Origin: Allobosea caraganae
GTDB taxonomy: Bacteria > Pseudomonadota > Alphaproteobacteria > Rhizobiales > Beijerinckiaceae
Direction: 5' to 3'
Assembly (NCBI RefSeq): GCF_003351345.1
Contig: NZ_QQTO01000037.1
Location: 371,501 to 435,500 of the forward strand
DNA: 64,000 bases
Numbering within the stretch: position 1 is the stretch's first letter; each line of letters begins with the position of its first letter. Positions 33,944-42,560 of this stretch are shown piece after piece. The notes beneath the pieces were generated by a model, which was not told the DNA's origin, made no database searches, and saw only the letters and a list, made by a program, of their open reading frames with translations. The translations under genes and the position numbers were made by a program.

Positions 33944-34735
33944 ATGGATCTGCGACTGAAGGGCAAGACGGCGCTGGTGACCGGCGCCACGGCCGGCATC
34001 GGGCTCGAGATCGCCAGGACGCTGGCGCGCGAGGGGGCCCATGCCTTCATCGCTGGCCGGGACCGGCAGAAGCTCGATGCGGCCGTCGCCAGCATCCGCG
34101 AGACGGCGACCGGCGAGGTCACAGGCATCGCCGCCAATCCGGCGGATGAAGCGGGCGCGGACGCGATCGGCGCCGCCCTCCCGAGCGTCGATATCCTGAT
34201 CAACAATCTCGGCATCTACGAGATCAAGGATTTCGCTGATATCGACGACGACGAGTGGCGCCGCTACTTCGACGTCAACGTGCTCAGCGGCATTCGCCTC
34301 GCCCGCCGCTACCTGCCGGCGATGCTGGAGCGCAACTGGGGCCGGATCATCTTCATCTCCAGCGAATCCGGCCTGATGACGCCGGGCGACATGATCCATT
34401 ACGGCATGACGAAGACGGCGCAGCTCGCCATCTCCCGCGGCCTGGCCGAGCAGACCAAGGGCACGGCTGTGACGGTGAACGCCGTGCTGCCCGGGCCGAC
34501 GCGCTCGGAAGGCATCGTCGGCTTCCTCAAGGGCCTGGCCTCGAAGCCCGATGCCTCCGCCGAAGAAGCCGAGGCGGAGTTCTTCGCCAAGTACCGCGCG
34601 ACCTCGCTGCTGCAGCGGCTGATCGAGCCGGAGGAGGTGGCCGACCTCGTCGCCTTCGTCGCAAGCCCCCTCTCCTCCGCCACCAACGGCGCGGCGCTCC
34701 GGGTCGATGGCGGCGTGGCGCCGACGATAGCCTAG
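33944..34735 (+). CDS. SDR-family NAD(P)-dependent oxidoreductase
   Basis: The 263-residue classical short-chain dehydrogenase has the cofactor motif TGATAGIG (residues 14-21), NNLG near 87, the catalytic Ser in FISSESG and the YxxxK pair in HYGMTKTA. It ends in the usual RVDGGVAPTIA. The start ATG follows AGGCGAAGCC. A VOC-family gene starts 21 bases after its stop, so the two are likely co-transcribed. Its substrate cannot be predicted. Confidence 0.9.
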   Translation: MDLRLKGKTALVTGATAGIGLEIARTLAREGAHAFIAGRDRQKLDAAVASIRETATGEVTGIAANPADEAGADAIGAALPSVDILINNLGIYEIKDFADIDDDEWRRYFDVNVLSGIRLARRYLPAMLERNWGRIIFISSESGLMTPGDMIHYGMTKTAQLAISRGLAEQTKGTAVTVNAVLPGPTRSEGIVGFLKGLASKPDASAEEAEAEFFAKYRATSLLQRLIEPEEVADLVAFVASPLSSATNGAALRVDGGVAPTIA

Positions 34736-34756
34736 CTTGATAACCGGCTAAATATC

Positions 34757-35134
34757 ATGAAGCTCGATCACGTCACCTTGCGGACGGCCGACCTCGAAGG
34801 CACCCGCCAGTTCATGGAGGCGCTGCTCGACCTCGAGGTCGGCGAGCGGCCCGCCTTTCCCTTTCCCGGCTACTGGCTCTACCGGGATGGCGAACCGATC
34901 GTGCATCTCATCCCGGGCGGAGGCCAGCCGCTCGGCAGCGCCGCCGAGGCGATAGACCATGTCGGCTTCCGCCTGGAGGACTATGACGGCTTCCGGGCCA
35001 AGCTCGACCGGCTCGCGATCGGCTACGCGACCATGGAATTGCCGGAGCTCGGCGAGCGCCGCCTCTTCGTGCGCACCCCGGGCGGCATCCTGCTGGAACT
35101 GGTGTTCCGTTCGGGGCTTCCGGCGCAGTCTTGA
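34757..35134 (+). CDS. VOC (glyoxalase/bleomycin resistance) family protein
   Basis: The 125-residue protein has two beta-alpha-beta3 modules of the vicinal oxygen chelate fold. Likely metal ligands are His5 (MKLDHVTLRT), the second-module His (AIDHVGFRL) and a terminal Glu (GILLELVF). It may be a dioxygenase, lyase or binding protein; family alone does not decide. It closes the SDR-VOC pair and is followed by a family C repeat. Confidence 0.82.
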   Translation: MKLDHVTLRTADLEGTRQFMEALLDLEVGERPAFPFPGYWLYRDGEPIVHLIPGGGQPLGSAAEAIDHVGFRLEDYDGFRAKLDRLAIGYATMELPELGERRLFVRTPGGILLELVFRSGLPAQS

Positions 35135-35192
35135 CCTCTATCGCTGAGGCTATTCGCGGCTGAAATTGGAATAGAGCCGTTCTCGGCCAGCT

Positions 35193-35289
35193 CTCCCCGT
35201 CATTGCGAGCGTAGCGAAGCAATCCAGGGGGTCTCGCTCTACGTCCCCCTGGATTGCTTCGTCGCTCCGCTCCTAGCAATGACGGGGAG
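35193..35289. repeat. Palindromic intergenic repeat, family C, full copy
   Basis: The element starts CTCCCCGTCATTGCGAGCG and ends CTAGCAATGACGGGGAG. Inner arms GAAGCAATCCAGGGGG and CCCCCTGGATTGCTTC are perfect complements. A half copy is at 5575-5611. It fills part of the 334-base gap before mdcA. Confidence 0.88.
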
Positions 35290-35379
35290 CGCGGCATATC
35301 CGCGCCGAGCACAACGGCAGCGGCAAGGCGTACTCGCGCCGCCACGCCCTCACCCTACAGATCTTCGTACGAGACCGTG

Positions 35380-35405
35380 CAAAGCGGAAAAACCGGTTTG
35401 CTTTG
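35380..35405. promoter_or_regulatory. Palindromic site upstream of mdcA
   Basis: AAACCGGTTT (35390-35399) is a perfect palindrome flanked by CAAAGC (35380-35385) and GCTTTG (35400-35405). It lies 63 bases before the mdcA start. It may be the operator of the malonate operon or a degenerate family E repeat. No convincing -35/-10 pair is seen. Confidence 0.4.
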
Positions 35406-35468
35406 GGAAATACGCCGGGAGGCCTGGCCCATAGAAGAGCTGCGGTAATCACCAGGAAGGTCATCGCG

Positions 35469-37151
35469 ATGCAGACCGCTATAGCCGGTGCGGCTACCTC
35501 CACGAGAACGAGTTGGCGCCAGGGCCGGGACGCGCGCGATGCCCGCCTTGCCGCCGCAGTAAGCCTGGCCAAGGGCAAGATCGTCGCGGCATCAGACGCC
35601 ACCGGCCTGCTGGAAGCCGTGATCCGGCCGGGCGACCGGGTCTGCCTGGAGGGCGACAACCAGAAGCAGGCGGACCTGCTGTCATCGGCGCTTCTCGCGG
35701 TCGACCTCGCCAAGGTGAGCGGCCTGCACATGGTGCAGTCCGGCGTCGTGCTGCCCGAGCATCTCGACCTGTTCGAGCGCGGCGTCGCCAAGCGGCTCGA
35801 CTACGCCTATTCCGGCCCGCAATCGGCGCGCATCGCCACCATGCTGTTCGGCGGCAAGATCGAGCTCGGCGCGGTCCATACCTATCTCGAGCTCTTCGCC
35901 CGCTACTTCATCGATCTCACCCCGAACGTCGCGCTGATCGCCGCGGTCAGCGCCGACCGCGAGGGCAACCTCTATACCGGGCCGAACACCGAGGACACGC
36001 CGACCGTCGTCGAGGCCACCGCCTTCAAGGACGGCATCGTCATCGCCCAAGTCAACGAGATCATCGACCGGGTGCCGCGCGTCGACATCCCCGGCGACCG
36101 GGTGCATTTCGTCGTCCAGGCGGACAAGCCCTTCTTCGTCGAGCCGCTCTTCACCCGCGATCCCGCCGCGATCACCGAGTCGCAGATCCTCACGGCGATG
36201 CTGGCGATCAAGGGCATCTACGCGCCCTATGGCGTGAAGCGGCTGAACCACGGCATCGGCTTCAACACGGCCGCGATCGAGCTGCTGCTGCCGACCTATG
36301 GCGAGAAGCTCGGGCTGAAGGGCAAGGTCGCCAGCCATTTCGCGCTGAACCCCCACCCCGCTTTGATCCCGGCGATCGAATCCGGCTGGGTCGAGCAGAT
36401 CCACTCCTTCGGCTCCGAGGTCGGCATGGACGAGTACATCCGGGCCCGGCCGGACGTCTATTTCACCGGGCCGGACGGCTCGCTGCGCTCCAACCGGGCC
36501 TTCTCCCAGGTCGCCGGCCTCTATGCCTGCGACATGTTCATCGGCTCCACCCTGCAGATCGACCTTCAGGGCAATTCCTCGACCGTCACGACCTCCCGCA
36601 TCGCCGGCTTCGGCGGCGCGCCGAACATGGGCTCCGACGCCCGCGGCCGGCGCCACCCCAGCGAGCCCTGGCTGCAGGCCGGCAAGGAGGCCGACCCCGA
36701 CGGGCTGGCGCCCCTGCGCCGCGGCCGCAAGCTGGTCGTGCAGATCGGCGAGACCTTCGGCGACAAGAACGCGCCGCTCTTCGTCGAGCAGCTCGACGCC
36801 CTCGCGCTCGCCGAGAAGCTCAAGCTCGAACTGGCGCCGGTGATGATCTACGGCGACGACGTCACCCACATCGTCACCGAGGAAGGCATCGCCAACCTGC
36901 TGCTCTGCCGCGACGCCAGCGAGCGCGAGCAGGCGATCCGCGGCGTCGCCGGCTACACCGCGGTCGGCCGCGCCCGCGATGCGGCGATGGTCGGGCGCCT
37001 GCGCGAGCGCGGCGTGATCCGCCGGCCCGAGGATCTCGGCATCGATCCGTTCGATGCCGACCGGAGCATGCTCGCCGCGCGCTCCATCAAGGACCTCGTC
37101 CATTGGTCGGGCGGGCTCTACGCGCCGCCCTCGAAATTCCGGAACTGGTGA
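35469..37151 (+). CDS. mdcA: Malonate decarboxylase alpha subunit
   Basis: MdcA transfers the carrier protein from its acetyl thioester to malonate, forming malonyl-S-ACP and acetate, the first step of biotin-independent malonate decarboxylation. The 560-residue sequence is a CoA-transferase-like protein of normal length, with conserved blocks such as GDRVCLEGDNQKQADLL, GNSSTVTTSRIAGFGGAPNMGSDARG and the terminal DLVHWSGGLYAPPSKFRNW. The ATG at 35469 has GGAAGG upstream. It opens an eight-gene operon with overlapping or closely spaced genes. The enzyme complex is cytoplasmic. Confidence 0.95.
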   Translation: MQTAIAGAATSTRTSWRQGRDARDARLAAAVSLAKGKIVAASDATGLLEAVIRPGDRVCLEGDNQKQADLLSSALLAVDLAKVSGLHMVQSGVVLPEHLDLFERGVAKRLDYAYSGPQSARIATMLFGGKIELGAVHTYLELFARYFIDLTPNVALIAAVSADREGNLYTGPNTEDTPTVVEATAFKDGIVIAQVNEIIDRVPRVDIPGDRVHFVVQADKPFFVEPLFTRDPAAITESQILTAMLAIKGIYAPYGVKRLNHGIGFNTAAIELLLPTYGEKLGLKGKVASHFALNPHPALIPAIESGWVEQIHSFGSEVGMDEYIRARPDVYFTGPDGSLRSNRAFSQVAGLYACDMFIGSTLQIDLQGNSSTVTTSRIAGFGGAPNMGSDARGRRHPSEPWLQAGKEADPDGLAPLRRGRKLVVQIGETFGDKNAPLFVEQLDALALAEKLKLELAPVMIYGDDVTHIVTEEGIANLLLCRDASEREQAIRGVAGYTAVGRARDAAMVGRLRERGVIRRPEDLGIDPFDADRSMLAARSIKDLVHWSGGLYAPPSKFRNW

Positions 37152-37162
37152 GGAGAACGACG

Positions 37163-37480
37163 ATGGAAGACCTGAGCTATCGCCACATCGCCCGCCAACG
37201 CGCCGGCGGCACCCGCAAGATCGCCGTCATCGGCGTGGTCGCCTCCGGCAACCTGGAGGTGCTCGCCGAGCGCAACCTGCCGGACGCCGAGTGCCTGGTC
37301 GAGATCAAGACCGCCGCCGAAGGTTTTGGCGAGGTCTGGAATGCCGTGATCGCCGATTTCGTCGAGCGCCATTCGCCCGGCGGTGTCAGGTTTTCGATCA
37401 ATGACGGCGGCGCGCGCCCGGACACCGTGTCCCTGCGCCTGGCCCAGGCCGCCCGCCTGATGCAGGAGGACGACCAATGA
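37163..37480 (+). CDS. mdcC: Malonate decarboxylase acyl carrier protein (delta subunit)
   Basis: The 105-residue acyl carrier subunit holds malonate as a thioester on a 2'-(5''-phosphoribosyl)-3'-dephospho-CoA group. The attachment serine is probably Ser28 in VVASGNLEVL. The start has AGGAG 7 bases upstream. It ends in an ATGA overlap with mdcD. The prosthetic group is made and attached by the MdcB and MdcG proteins encoded downstream. Confidence 0.94.
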   Translation: MEDLSYRHIARQRAGGTRKIAVIGVVASGNLEVLAERNLPDAECLVEIKTAAEGFGEVWNAVIADFVERHSPGGVRFSINDGGARPDTVSLRLAQAARLMQEDDQ

Positions 37481-38409
37481 GTGCCGGTCAGACCGCCAAG
37501 GCGTCCCCCGACAGGACGGGGAGCTGGTACGAGGCCTCGGCGCGGACCCGCGTCCGGCTGCTACTCGACCCCGGCAGCTTCGAGGAGTTCATCGGCCCGG
37601 AGCAGCGCGAAATCAGCCCGCACCTGAAAGTGTTCGGCCTGCCCGAGCAGTTCGACGACGGCATCGTCGTCGGGCGTGGGCTTCTCGACGGCGCGCCAGT
37701 CTTCGTCGCGGCCCAGGAAGGCCGCTTCATGGGCGGCGCCTTCGGCGAGGTCCATGGCGCCAAGCTGACGGGCCTGCTGCGCGCCGCCCGCGACCTCAAG
37801 TCGATCTCGGTGCTGCTCCTGCTCGATACCGGCGGCGTGCGCCTGCAGGAGGCCAATGCCGGCGAGCTCGCCATCGCCGAGATCATGCGCGCCGTCATCG
37901 AGGCGCGGACGGCCGGCGTGAAGGTGGTCGGGCTGATCGGCGGCCGCTCCGGCTGCTATGGCGGCGGCGGCCTGATCGCCGGGTGCTGCTCGGCGCTGGC
38001 CGTGTCCGAGCAGGGCCGCATCGCCGTCTCCGGCCCCGAGGTCATCGAGACCAATCGCGGCGTCGAGGAATTCGATTCCCGCGACCGCGCGCTGGTTTGG
38101 CGCACCATGGGCGGCAAGCACCGGCGCCTCCTCGGTGGCGCCGAGCTCTTCAGCGACGACACCGTGCAGGGCTTCCGCGACGCCGCACTCGACCTGCTCG
38201 GCTCCGTCGCAGATTTCGGCCTCGACACGTTGAAGGCCGAGCAGGCCCGTCTCGAAGACCGGCTGCAGCGCTTCGGTGCCTGCCCGGACGCCATCGACAT
38301 CTGGACGGCCGAGGGCATTGCCGACGCCGCCTCGGTCCCGGCGCTGCCGGCCGACCAGTTCATCGCCCTCGCCGATCAAGTCCGGAGGACAAGCCGTGAC
38401 GCTCGCTGA
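37477..38409 (+). CDS. mdcD: Malonate decarboxylase beta subunit
   Basis: With MdcE, the 310-residue MdcD decarboxylates malonyl-S-ACP to acetyl-S-ACP. It has a carboxyltransferase (crotonase-like) fold, with glycine-rich GGRSGCYGGGGLIAGCC as the oxyanion region. Here no biotin is used. It overlaps mdcC by 4 bases and mdcE by 14 bases, which fits a stoichiometric MdcD-MdcE pair. Confidence 0.94.
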   Translation: MSAGQTAKASPDRTGSWYEASARTRVRLLLDPGSFEEFIGPEQREISPHLKVFGLPEQFDDGIVVGRGLLDGAPVFVAAQEGRFMGGAFGEVHGAKLTGLLRAARDLKSISVLLLLDTGGVRLQEANAGELAIAEIMRAVIEARTAGVKVVGLIGGRSGCYGGGGLIAGCCSALAVSEQGRIAVSGPEVIETNRGVEEFDSRDRALVWRTMGGKHRRLLGGAELFSDDTVQGFRDAALDLLGSVADFGLDTLKAEQARLEDRLQRFGACPDAIDIWTAEGIADAASVPALPADQFIALADQVRRTSRDAR

Positions 38410-39118
38410 CATCCTCACCTCGCTCTTCCCCGGCGGCCATGACGTGCGCAACGACGACGGCGTGCTCTCCGGCTCCGGCGCCCTGCGCTCCGGCGGCCGG
38501 GCGCTGGTCGTCGGCATCGCCGATCGCACCGCCGTCGGCATCGACGAGGCCATTCGCCTGTCCCGCTACGTGCTGGACTCGATCGCGAGCGGCAGCGGCC
38601 CGATCCTGGTGATCGTCGACAGCGACAGCCAGCGCATGAGCAAGCGCGACGAGTTGCTGGGACTGAACGAGTTCCTGGCCCATCTCGCCAAGTGCCTGAT
38701 CTACGCTGATATCCATGGCCGCCCGGCCATCGGCATCCTCTACGGCCACTCGGCCGCCGGCGGCTTCCTGGCGACGGCGCTGGCGACCCGCGTGCTGGTC
38801 GGGCTGCCCGGTGCCGACCCCGTGGTCATGGACCTGCCCTCCATGTCCAAGGTCACCAAGCTGTCGATCGACATCCTCGAGGAGAAGGCCAAGTCCACGC
38901 CGGTCTTTGCGCCCGGCCTCCAGAATCTCGCCCAGACCGGCGCGGTTCACCTCACCTGGGACGAGGCAACCCCACTGGCCGACCAGTTGGAAGCCCTTCT
39001 CGATGATCTGCCGGATGCGCGCGATCGGCGCGATGCCCTCGGCAAGGAGCGCGGTGGCCGGTTGAAGGCCGCCGATATCGCGGAGCGCGTCCATGGCCTC
39101 GCCCTCCAGACCCGGTGA
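38396..39118 (+). CDS. mdcE: Malonate decarboxylase gamma subunit
   Basis: The 240-residue MdcE is the partner of MdcD in the decarboxylase. The fold is carboxyltransferase-like, with YGHSAAGGFLATALAT as the conserved glycine-rich segment. The start is a GTG at 38396 with GGAGG 7 bases upstream, inside the end of mdcD; a longer in-frame form has no family support. It overlaps mdcG by 26 bases. Confidence 0.93.
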   Translation: MTLADILTSLFPGGHDVRNDDGVLSGSGALRSGGRALVVGIADRTAVGIDEAIRLSRYVLDSIASGSGPILVIVDSDSQRMSKRDELLGLNEFLAHLAKCLIYADIHGRPAIGILYGHSAAGGFLATALATRVLVGLPGADPVVMDLPSMSKVTKLSIDILEEKAKSTPVFAPGLQNLAQTGAVHLTWDEATPLADQLEALLDDLPDARDRRDALGKERGGRLKAADIAERVHGLALQTR

Positions 39119-39773
39119 GCGGCCGCTGCGCCGCCACGACCTGATCTTCGTCAGCCCGGCTTCATGGCGCGCGCTGCTCGCGACGCGCGCCGATCTGGCA
39201 GCCGAGCCGCTGGTCGCGGGCTGGGTCGAGAGCGGCTGGCCGCTGATCGGCCGGCGCCCGCTGCCGGGCGAGGCACAAGGCGTGGCGCTGGGCCTGCCCC
39301 TGCCGCCCTCCGCCGGCAAGAGGCGCCTTTCGGTGCTGATGCAGCCCGCCGACATCGCCCTGACCGCGCCCCCGCCGACACTGGGCTCCGCCGCCCCCAC
39401 GGCGCCGCGCGCCTGGTGGCCGGTGCTCGACGGCCTCGCCAAGATAGCTTCCCGGCATGGCCTGGACGCGCGGGTGTTCGGCAGCCTGGCCTGGCAAACG
39501 CTGACCGGGCTGGACTACCTGACCGAGCGCTCCGACCTCGACATGCTGCTGCATGTCCACCGCCATACCGATCTTCGCCGCCTCGTTCTGGAATTGGCCG
39601 CGATCGAGGTCACCGCCCCGATGCGGCTCGACGGCGAGTTGATCCGCGACGACGGCGCCGCCGTGAACTGGCGCGAGCTCCACGCCGATGCGCGCAAGGT
39701 CCTGGTCAAGACCATCCGCGGCGTCACCCTGCTCGACACCAGCCTCTTCGCTCTTGGAGGGCAGCCGTCATGA
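39093..39773 (+). CDS. mdcG: Malonate decarboxylase holo-ACP synthase (phosphoribosyl-dephospho-CoA transferase)
   Basis: The 226-residue MdcG attaches the phosphoribosyl-dephospho-CoA group to MdcC. It belongs to the nucleotidyltransferase superfamily. The GS motif (residues 130-131, VFGSLAWQTLTGL) and the Asp pair 148/150 (RSDLDMLL) are visible. It starts within the mdcE end and ends in an ATGA overlap with mdcB. Confidence 0.92.
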   Translation: MASPSRPGERPLRRHDLIFVSPASWRALLATRADLAAEPLVAGWVESGWPLIGRRPLPGEAQGVALGLPLPPSAGKRRLSVLMQPADIALTAPPPTLGSAAPTAPRAWWPVLDGLAKIASRHGLDARVFGSLAWQTLTGLDYLTERSDLDMLLHVHRHTDLRRLVLELAAIEVTAPMRLDGELIRDDGAAVNWRELHADARKVLVKTIRGVTLLDTSLFALGGQPS

Positions 39774-40657
39774 CCGCCGCCCGCGCCCTGGACGCACGGC
39801 AAGCGCACCCATCGCAGGCGCGCGCGCCACGCAGCCTCGATCTCGGGGCGATCGCGGCAAGCGCCGTCGATTGCCTGCTGCTGGAGGTCGGGACCTGGCC
39901 GAAGCCCGGCCTCGTCAGCCATGTCGATAGCGGCAGCCATGACGACATGGACGCGGGCACCTTCCGCGCCAGCGCCGCCGCCATCGCGCCTTATCTCCAC
40001 GCCCTGGTCGAGGCCGGCGCCGACGGCTGCGCGATGGGGCGCCTGCGGGTCATCGGCCTCGAAGCAGAGGCGGCCATGCTGGCCGCGACCGCGGGGATCA
40101 ACACCCATCGCGGCGCGATCTTCGGCCTGGGCCTGCTTTGCGCAGCCGCAGGCGCCAGGGCCAGCGGTCGGGTCGCCCCCTCATTGCCGCTGGGCGCGGT
40201 GGTGTCCCGGCTTTGGGGCCGCGACATCCTCGGCGGCCCCGTGCTTCTGCACAGCCATGGCGACGCGGCCCGCCGCCGCTTCGGCGCAGGCGGCGCGCGG
40301 CTCCAGGCCGCGCGGGGATTTCCCAGCGTCTATGAGGTCGGCCTGCCCGCGCTGCGGCGGGGCGCCCTCGCCGCTCCCGGCAATGCCGAAGCTGCCCGCG
40401 TCGAGGCCTGCTTCGCCCTGATCGCGGCGCTGGAGGACACCAACCTGCTGCATCGCGGCGGCCTCGCCGGCCTTCGCTTCGCCCGCCGCGCGGCGCAGAA
40501 CTTCCTCGATGCCGGCGGCGTCGGCCAACGCGATTGGCTGGCCCATGCCCGCGCGATCCACGCGGCCTTCATCGCCCGCCGGCTCAGTCCGGGCGGCGCG
40601 GCCGACCTCCTCGCCATGACCCTCTTCGTCGCAGCCCAGGAAAGGACGTCTCCCTGA
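39770..40657 (+). CDS. mdcB: Triphosphoribosyl-dephospho-CoA synthase
   Basis: The 295-residue MdcB (CitG/MdcB family) makes 2'-(5''-triphosphoribosyl)-3'-dephospho-CoA from ATP and dephospho-CoA, the precursor of the MdcC cofactor. Family blocks TWPKPGLVSHVDSGSHDDMD and INTHRGAIFGLG are present. The ATG at 39770 forms an ATGA overlap with mdcG. Its stop overlaps the transporter start as TGATG. Confidence 0.92.
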   Translation: MTAARALDARQAHPSQARAPRSLDLGAIAASAVDCLLLEVGTWPKPGLVSHVDSGSHDDMDAGTFRASAAAIAPYLHALVEAGADGCAMGRLRVIGLEAEAAMLAATAGINTHRGAIFGLGLLCAAAGARASGRVAPSLPLGAVVSRLWGRDILGGPVLLHSHGDAARRRFGAGGARLQAARGFPSVYEVGLPALRRGALAAPGNAEAARVEACFALIAALEDTNLLHRGGLAGLRFARRAAQNFLDAGGVGQRDWLAHARAIHAAFIARRLSPGGAADLLAMTLFVAAQERTSP

Positions 40658-41607
40658 TGTCCCACGCGATCCTCCTGGCGCTCGCGCCGGTCTTCTTCGT
40701 GATGGCGCTCGGCTACGGCGCCGGGCGGCTGCGCATCGTCGACAACCACCAAGTCGGCGGCCTCAACGCGCTGGTCATGGACTTCGCCCTGCCTGCCTCG
40801 CTGTTCGTGGCGACCGCATCGGCCCCGCGCAGCGAGATGCTCACGCAGGCGCCACTCTTCGCGGTCTTCGGCGGGGTCATGCTGGTTCTGTACTTCGCCT
40901 GGTATGTCGCGCTGCACGGCACCACGAAGGCGACCAAGGCCGATGCCTCGCTGCAGGCCCTGACGATCGCCTTCCCGAACCTTGCCGGCGTCGGCCTGCC
41001 GATCGTCTCGGCCGTGCTCGGGCCGAGCGGAACCGTCCCGCTCGCGGTCGCACTGGCCGCCGGCTCGATCCTCGTCAGCCCGCTGACACTGATCCTGCTC
41101 GAGTTCACCTCCGGCCCGAAGGACGCGGAGACGTTGGCGCCGGCGCGGCGCCTGCTCCGGGCGCTGCGGCGCGCACTGAGCAAGCCCGTCGTCGCCGCGC
41201 CGGCGCTCGGCATCCTGTTCTCGCTCTCCGAACTGAAGCTAGACGGCGTCACTGAAGCCTGCCTGCTGCTGATCGGCCATGCCGCCGCCGGCGTGGCGCT
41301 GTTCCTGACCGGGCTGATCCTGTCGGCGCAGTCGTTCCGGCTCGACTGGAAGGTCGTCGCCGCCACCGCGATGGCCGATATCATCCGGCCGCTGCTGACG
41401 GCCGCGGTCGTCTTCGTCGTGCCCGTTACGCCGGAGGTCGCCAAGGTCGCGATCCTGCTTGCCGCCGTGCCGTCCGGCTTCTTCGCCATCCTCTTCGCCG
41501 TGAACTACCGCCTCGACTCCGCCACGGCAGGGTCCATGGTCATCGCCAGCACGATATTCAGCATCGTGACGATGGCGGTCGCCATCGCCGTGCTCTTTCC
41601 CCAGTGA
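40657..41607 (+). CDS. mdcF: AEC-family transporter, probable malonate carrier
   Basis: The 316-residue inner-membrane protein of the auxin efflux carrier family has about ten predicted helices in two inverted halves (for example ILLALAPVFFVMALGYGAG at the N-terminus and VAILLAAVPSGFFAILFAV near the end). In Klebsiella-type malonate operons the MdcF protein of this family is taken to carry malonate. The operon position supports this. MdcL/MdcM-type carriers of other operons are absent. Confidence 0.85.
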   Translation: MSHAILLALAPVFFVMALGYGAGRLRIVDNHQVGGLNALVMDFALPASLFVATASAPRSEMLTQAPLFAVFGGVMLVLYFAWYVALHGTTKATKADASLQALTIAFPNLAGVGLPIVSAVLGPSGTVPLAVALAAGSILVSPLTLILLEFTSGPKDAETLAPARRLLRALRRALSKPVVAAPALGILFSLSELKLDGVTEACLLLIGHAAAGVALFLTGLILSAQSFRLDWKVVAATAMADIIRPLLTAAVVFVVPVTPEVAKVAILLAAVPSGFFAILFAVNYRLDSATAGSMVIASTIFSIVTMAVAIAVLFPQ

Positions 41608-41617
41608 GTCTGAGGCC

Positions 41618-42553
41618 GTGACCCTCGCGATCCTCTGCTCCGGACAGGGACGACAGCACCCCGGGATGTTCGTCCTGACCGGCCACGCCCCGGCCGCTGC
41701 CTTCCTGTTCGCACATGCGGCGACGCTGCTCGGCGGCCGCGATCCGCGCGAGATCGTCCGGACAGAGACCAGCGAGGCGCTGCATCACAACCGCATCAGC
41801 CAGATCCTCTGCACGCTGCAGGCGCTGGCCGCCGCGACGGCGTTGCGGGACGCGCTGCCAGACCGGCTCATCGTCGCCGGCTACAGCGTCGGCGAGGTGG
41901 CGGCCTGGGGCGTCGCCGGCCTGCTCGACATGACCGATGCGCTCGACCTCGTCGCGCAGCGGGCGGAGATCATGGATGCCGCCTCTCCTCCCGGAGACGG
42001 GCTGCTCTTCGTGCGCGGCCTCTCCCGCGACGCCATCGACGGGCTTTGCGCCCGGCACGACGCGGCGGTCGCCATCGTCAACCCGGGCGATGCCTTCGTC
42101 ATTGGCGGCAACGGCGTGGCGCTGGGCGCGCTCTCCGATGAGGCGAAGGCGCTGAACGCCGCGCGTGTCGTACGGGTGCCGGTGGAGGTCGCCTCGCATA
42201 CGAAGCGCCTGGCCGCGGCCTCACCGGCGTTCCGCGACAGCCTCGGCAAGGTCGCACCGGGGCATCCGCGCACCGGCACGCGACTCCTGAGCGGCATCGA
42301 CGGCGCTCCCGTCCTCGATGTCGCCTCCGGCCTCGACAAGCTGGCGGCGCAGATCTCCCAGACCGTGCGATGGGCCGCCTGCCTGCAAGGCTGCATCGAG
42401 GGCGGCGCCACGGCCTTCCTCGAACTCGGCCCCGGCCCGGCGCTGAGCGAGATGGCGGCCGGCGCCTATCCCGGCACACCCGCGCGATCCCTCGACGACT
42501 TCAGGACCCTGCAAGGCGCCAGCGCCTGGCTGGCCCGCTACGCGCCGCGCTAG
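41618..42553 (+). CDS. mdcH: Malonate decarboxylase epsilon subunit (malonyl-CoA:ACP transacylase)
   Basis: The 311-residue MdcH loads the cofactor of MdcC with malonyl from malonyl-CoA so the complex can be primed. It has the FabD-like acyltransferase fold, with nucleophile Ser90 in AGYSVGE, a conserved Gln near residue 10 (CSGQG), and His in PVEVASHTKRL. The start is a GTG at 41618. It ends 7 bases from the stop of the convergent glucarate dehydratase gene, leaving no room for a separate terminator. Confidence 0.92.
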   Translation: MTLAILCSGQGRQHPGMFVLTGHAPAAAFLFAHAATLLGGRDPREIVRTETSEALHHNRISQILCTLQALAAATALRDALPDRLIVAGYSVGEVAAWGVAGLLDMTDALDLVAQRAEIMDAASPPGDGLLFVRGLSRDAIDGLCARHDAAVAIVNPGDAFVIGGNGVALGALSDEAKALNAARVVRVPVEVASHTKRLAAASPAFRDSLGKVAPGHPRTGTRLLSGIDGAPVLDVASGLDKLAAQISQTVRWAACLQGCIEGGATAFLELGPGPALSEMAAGAYPGTPARSLDDFRTLQGASAWLARYAPR

Positions 42554-42560
42554 GCCGGCT

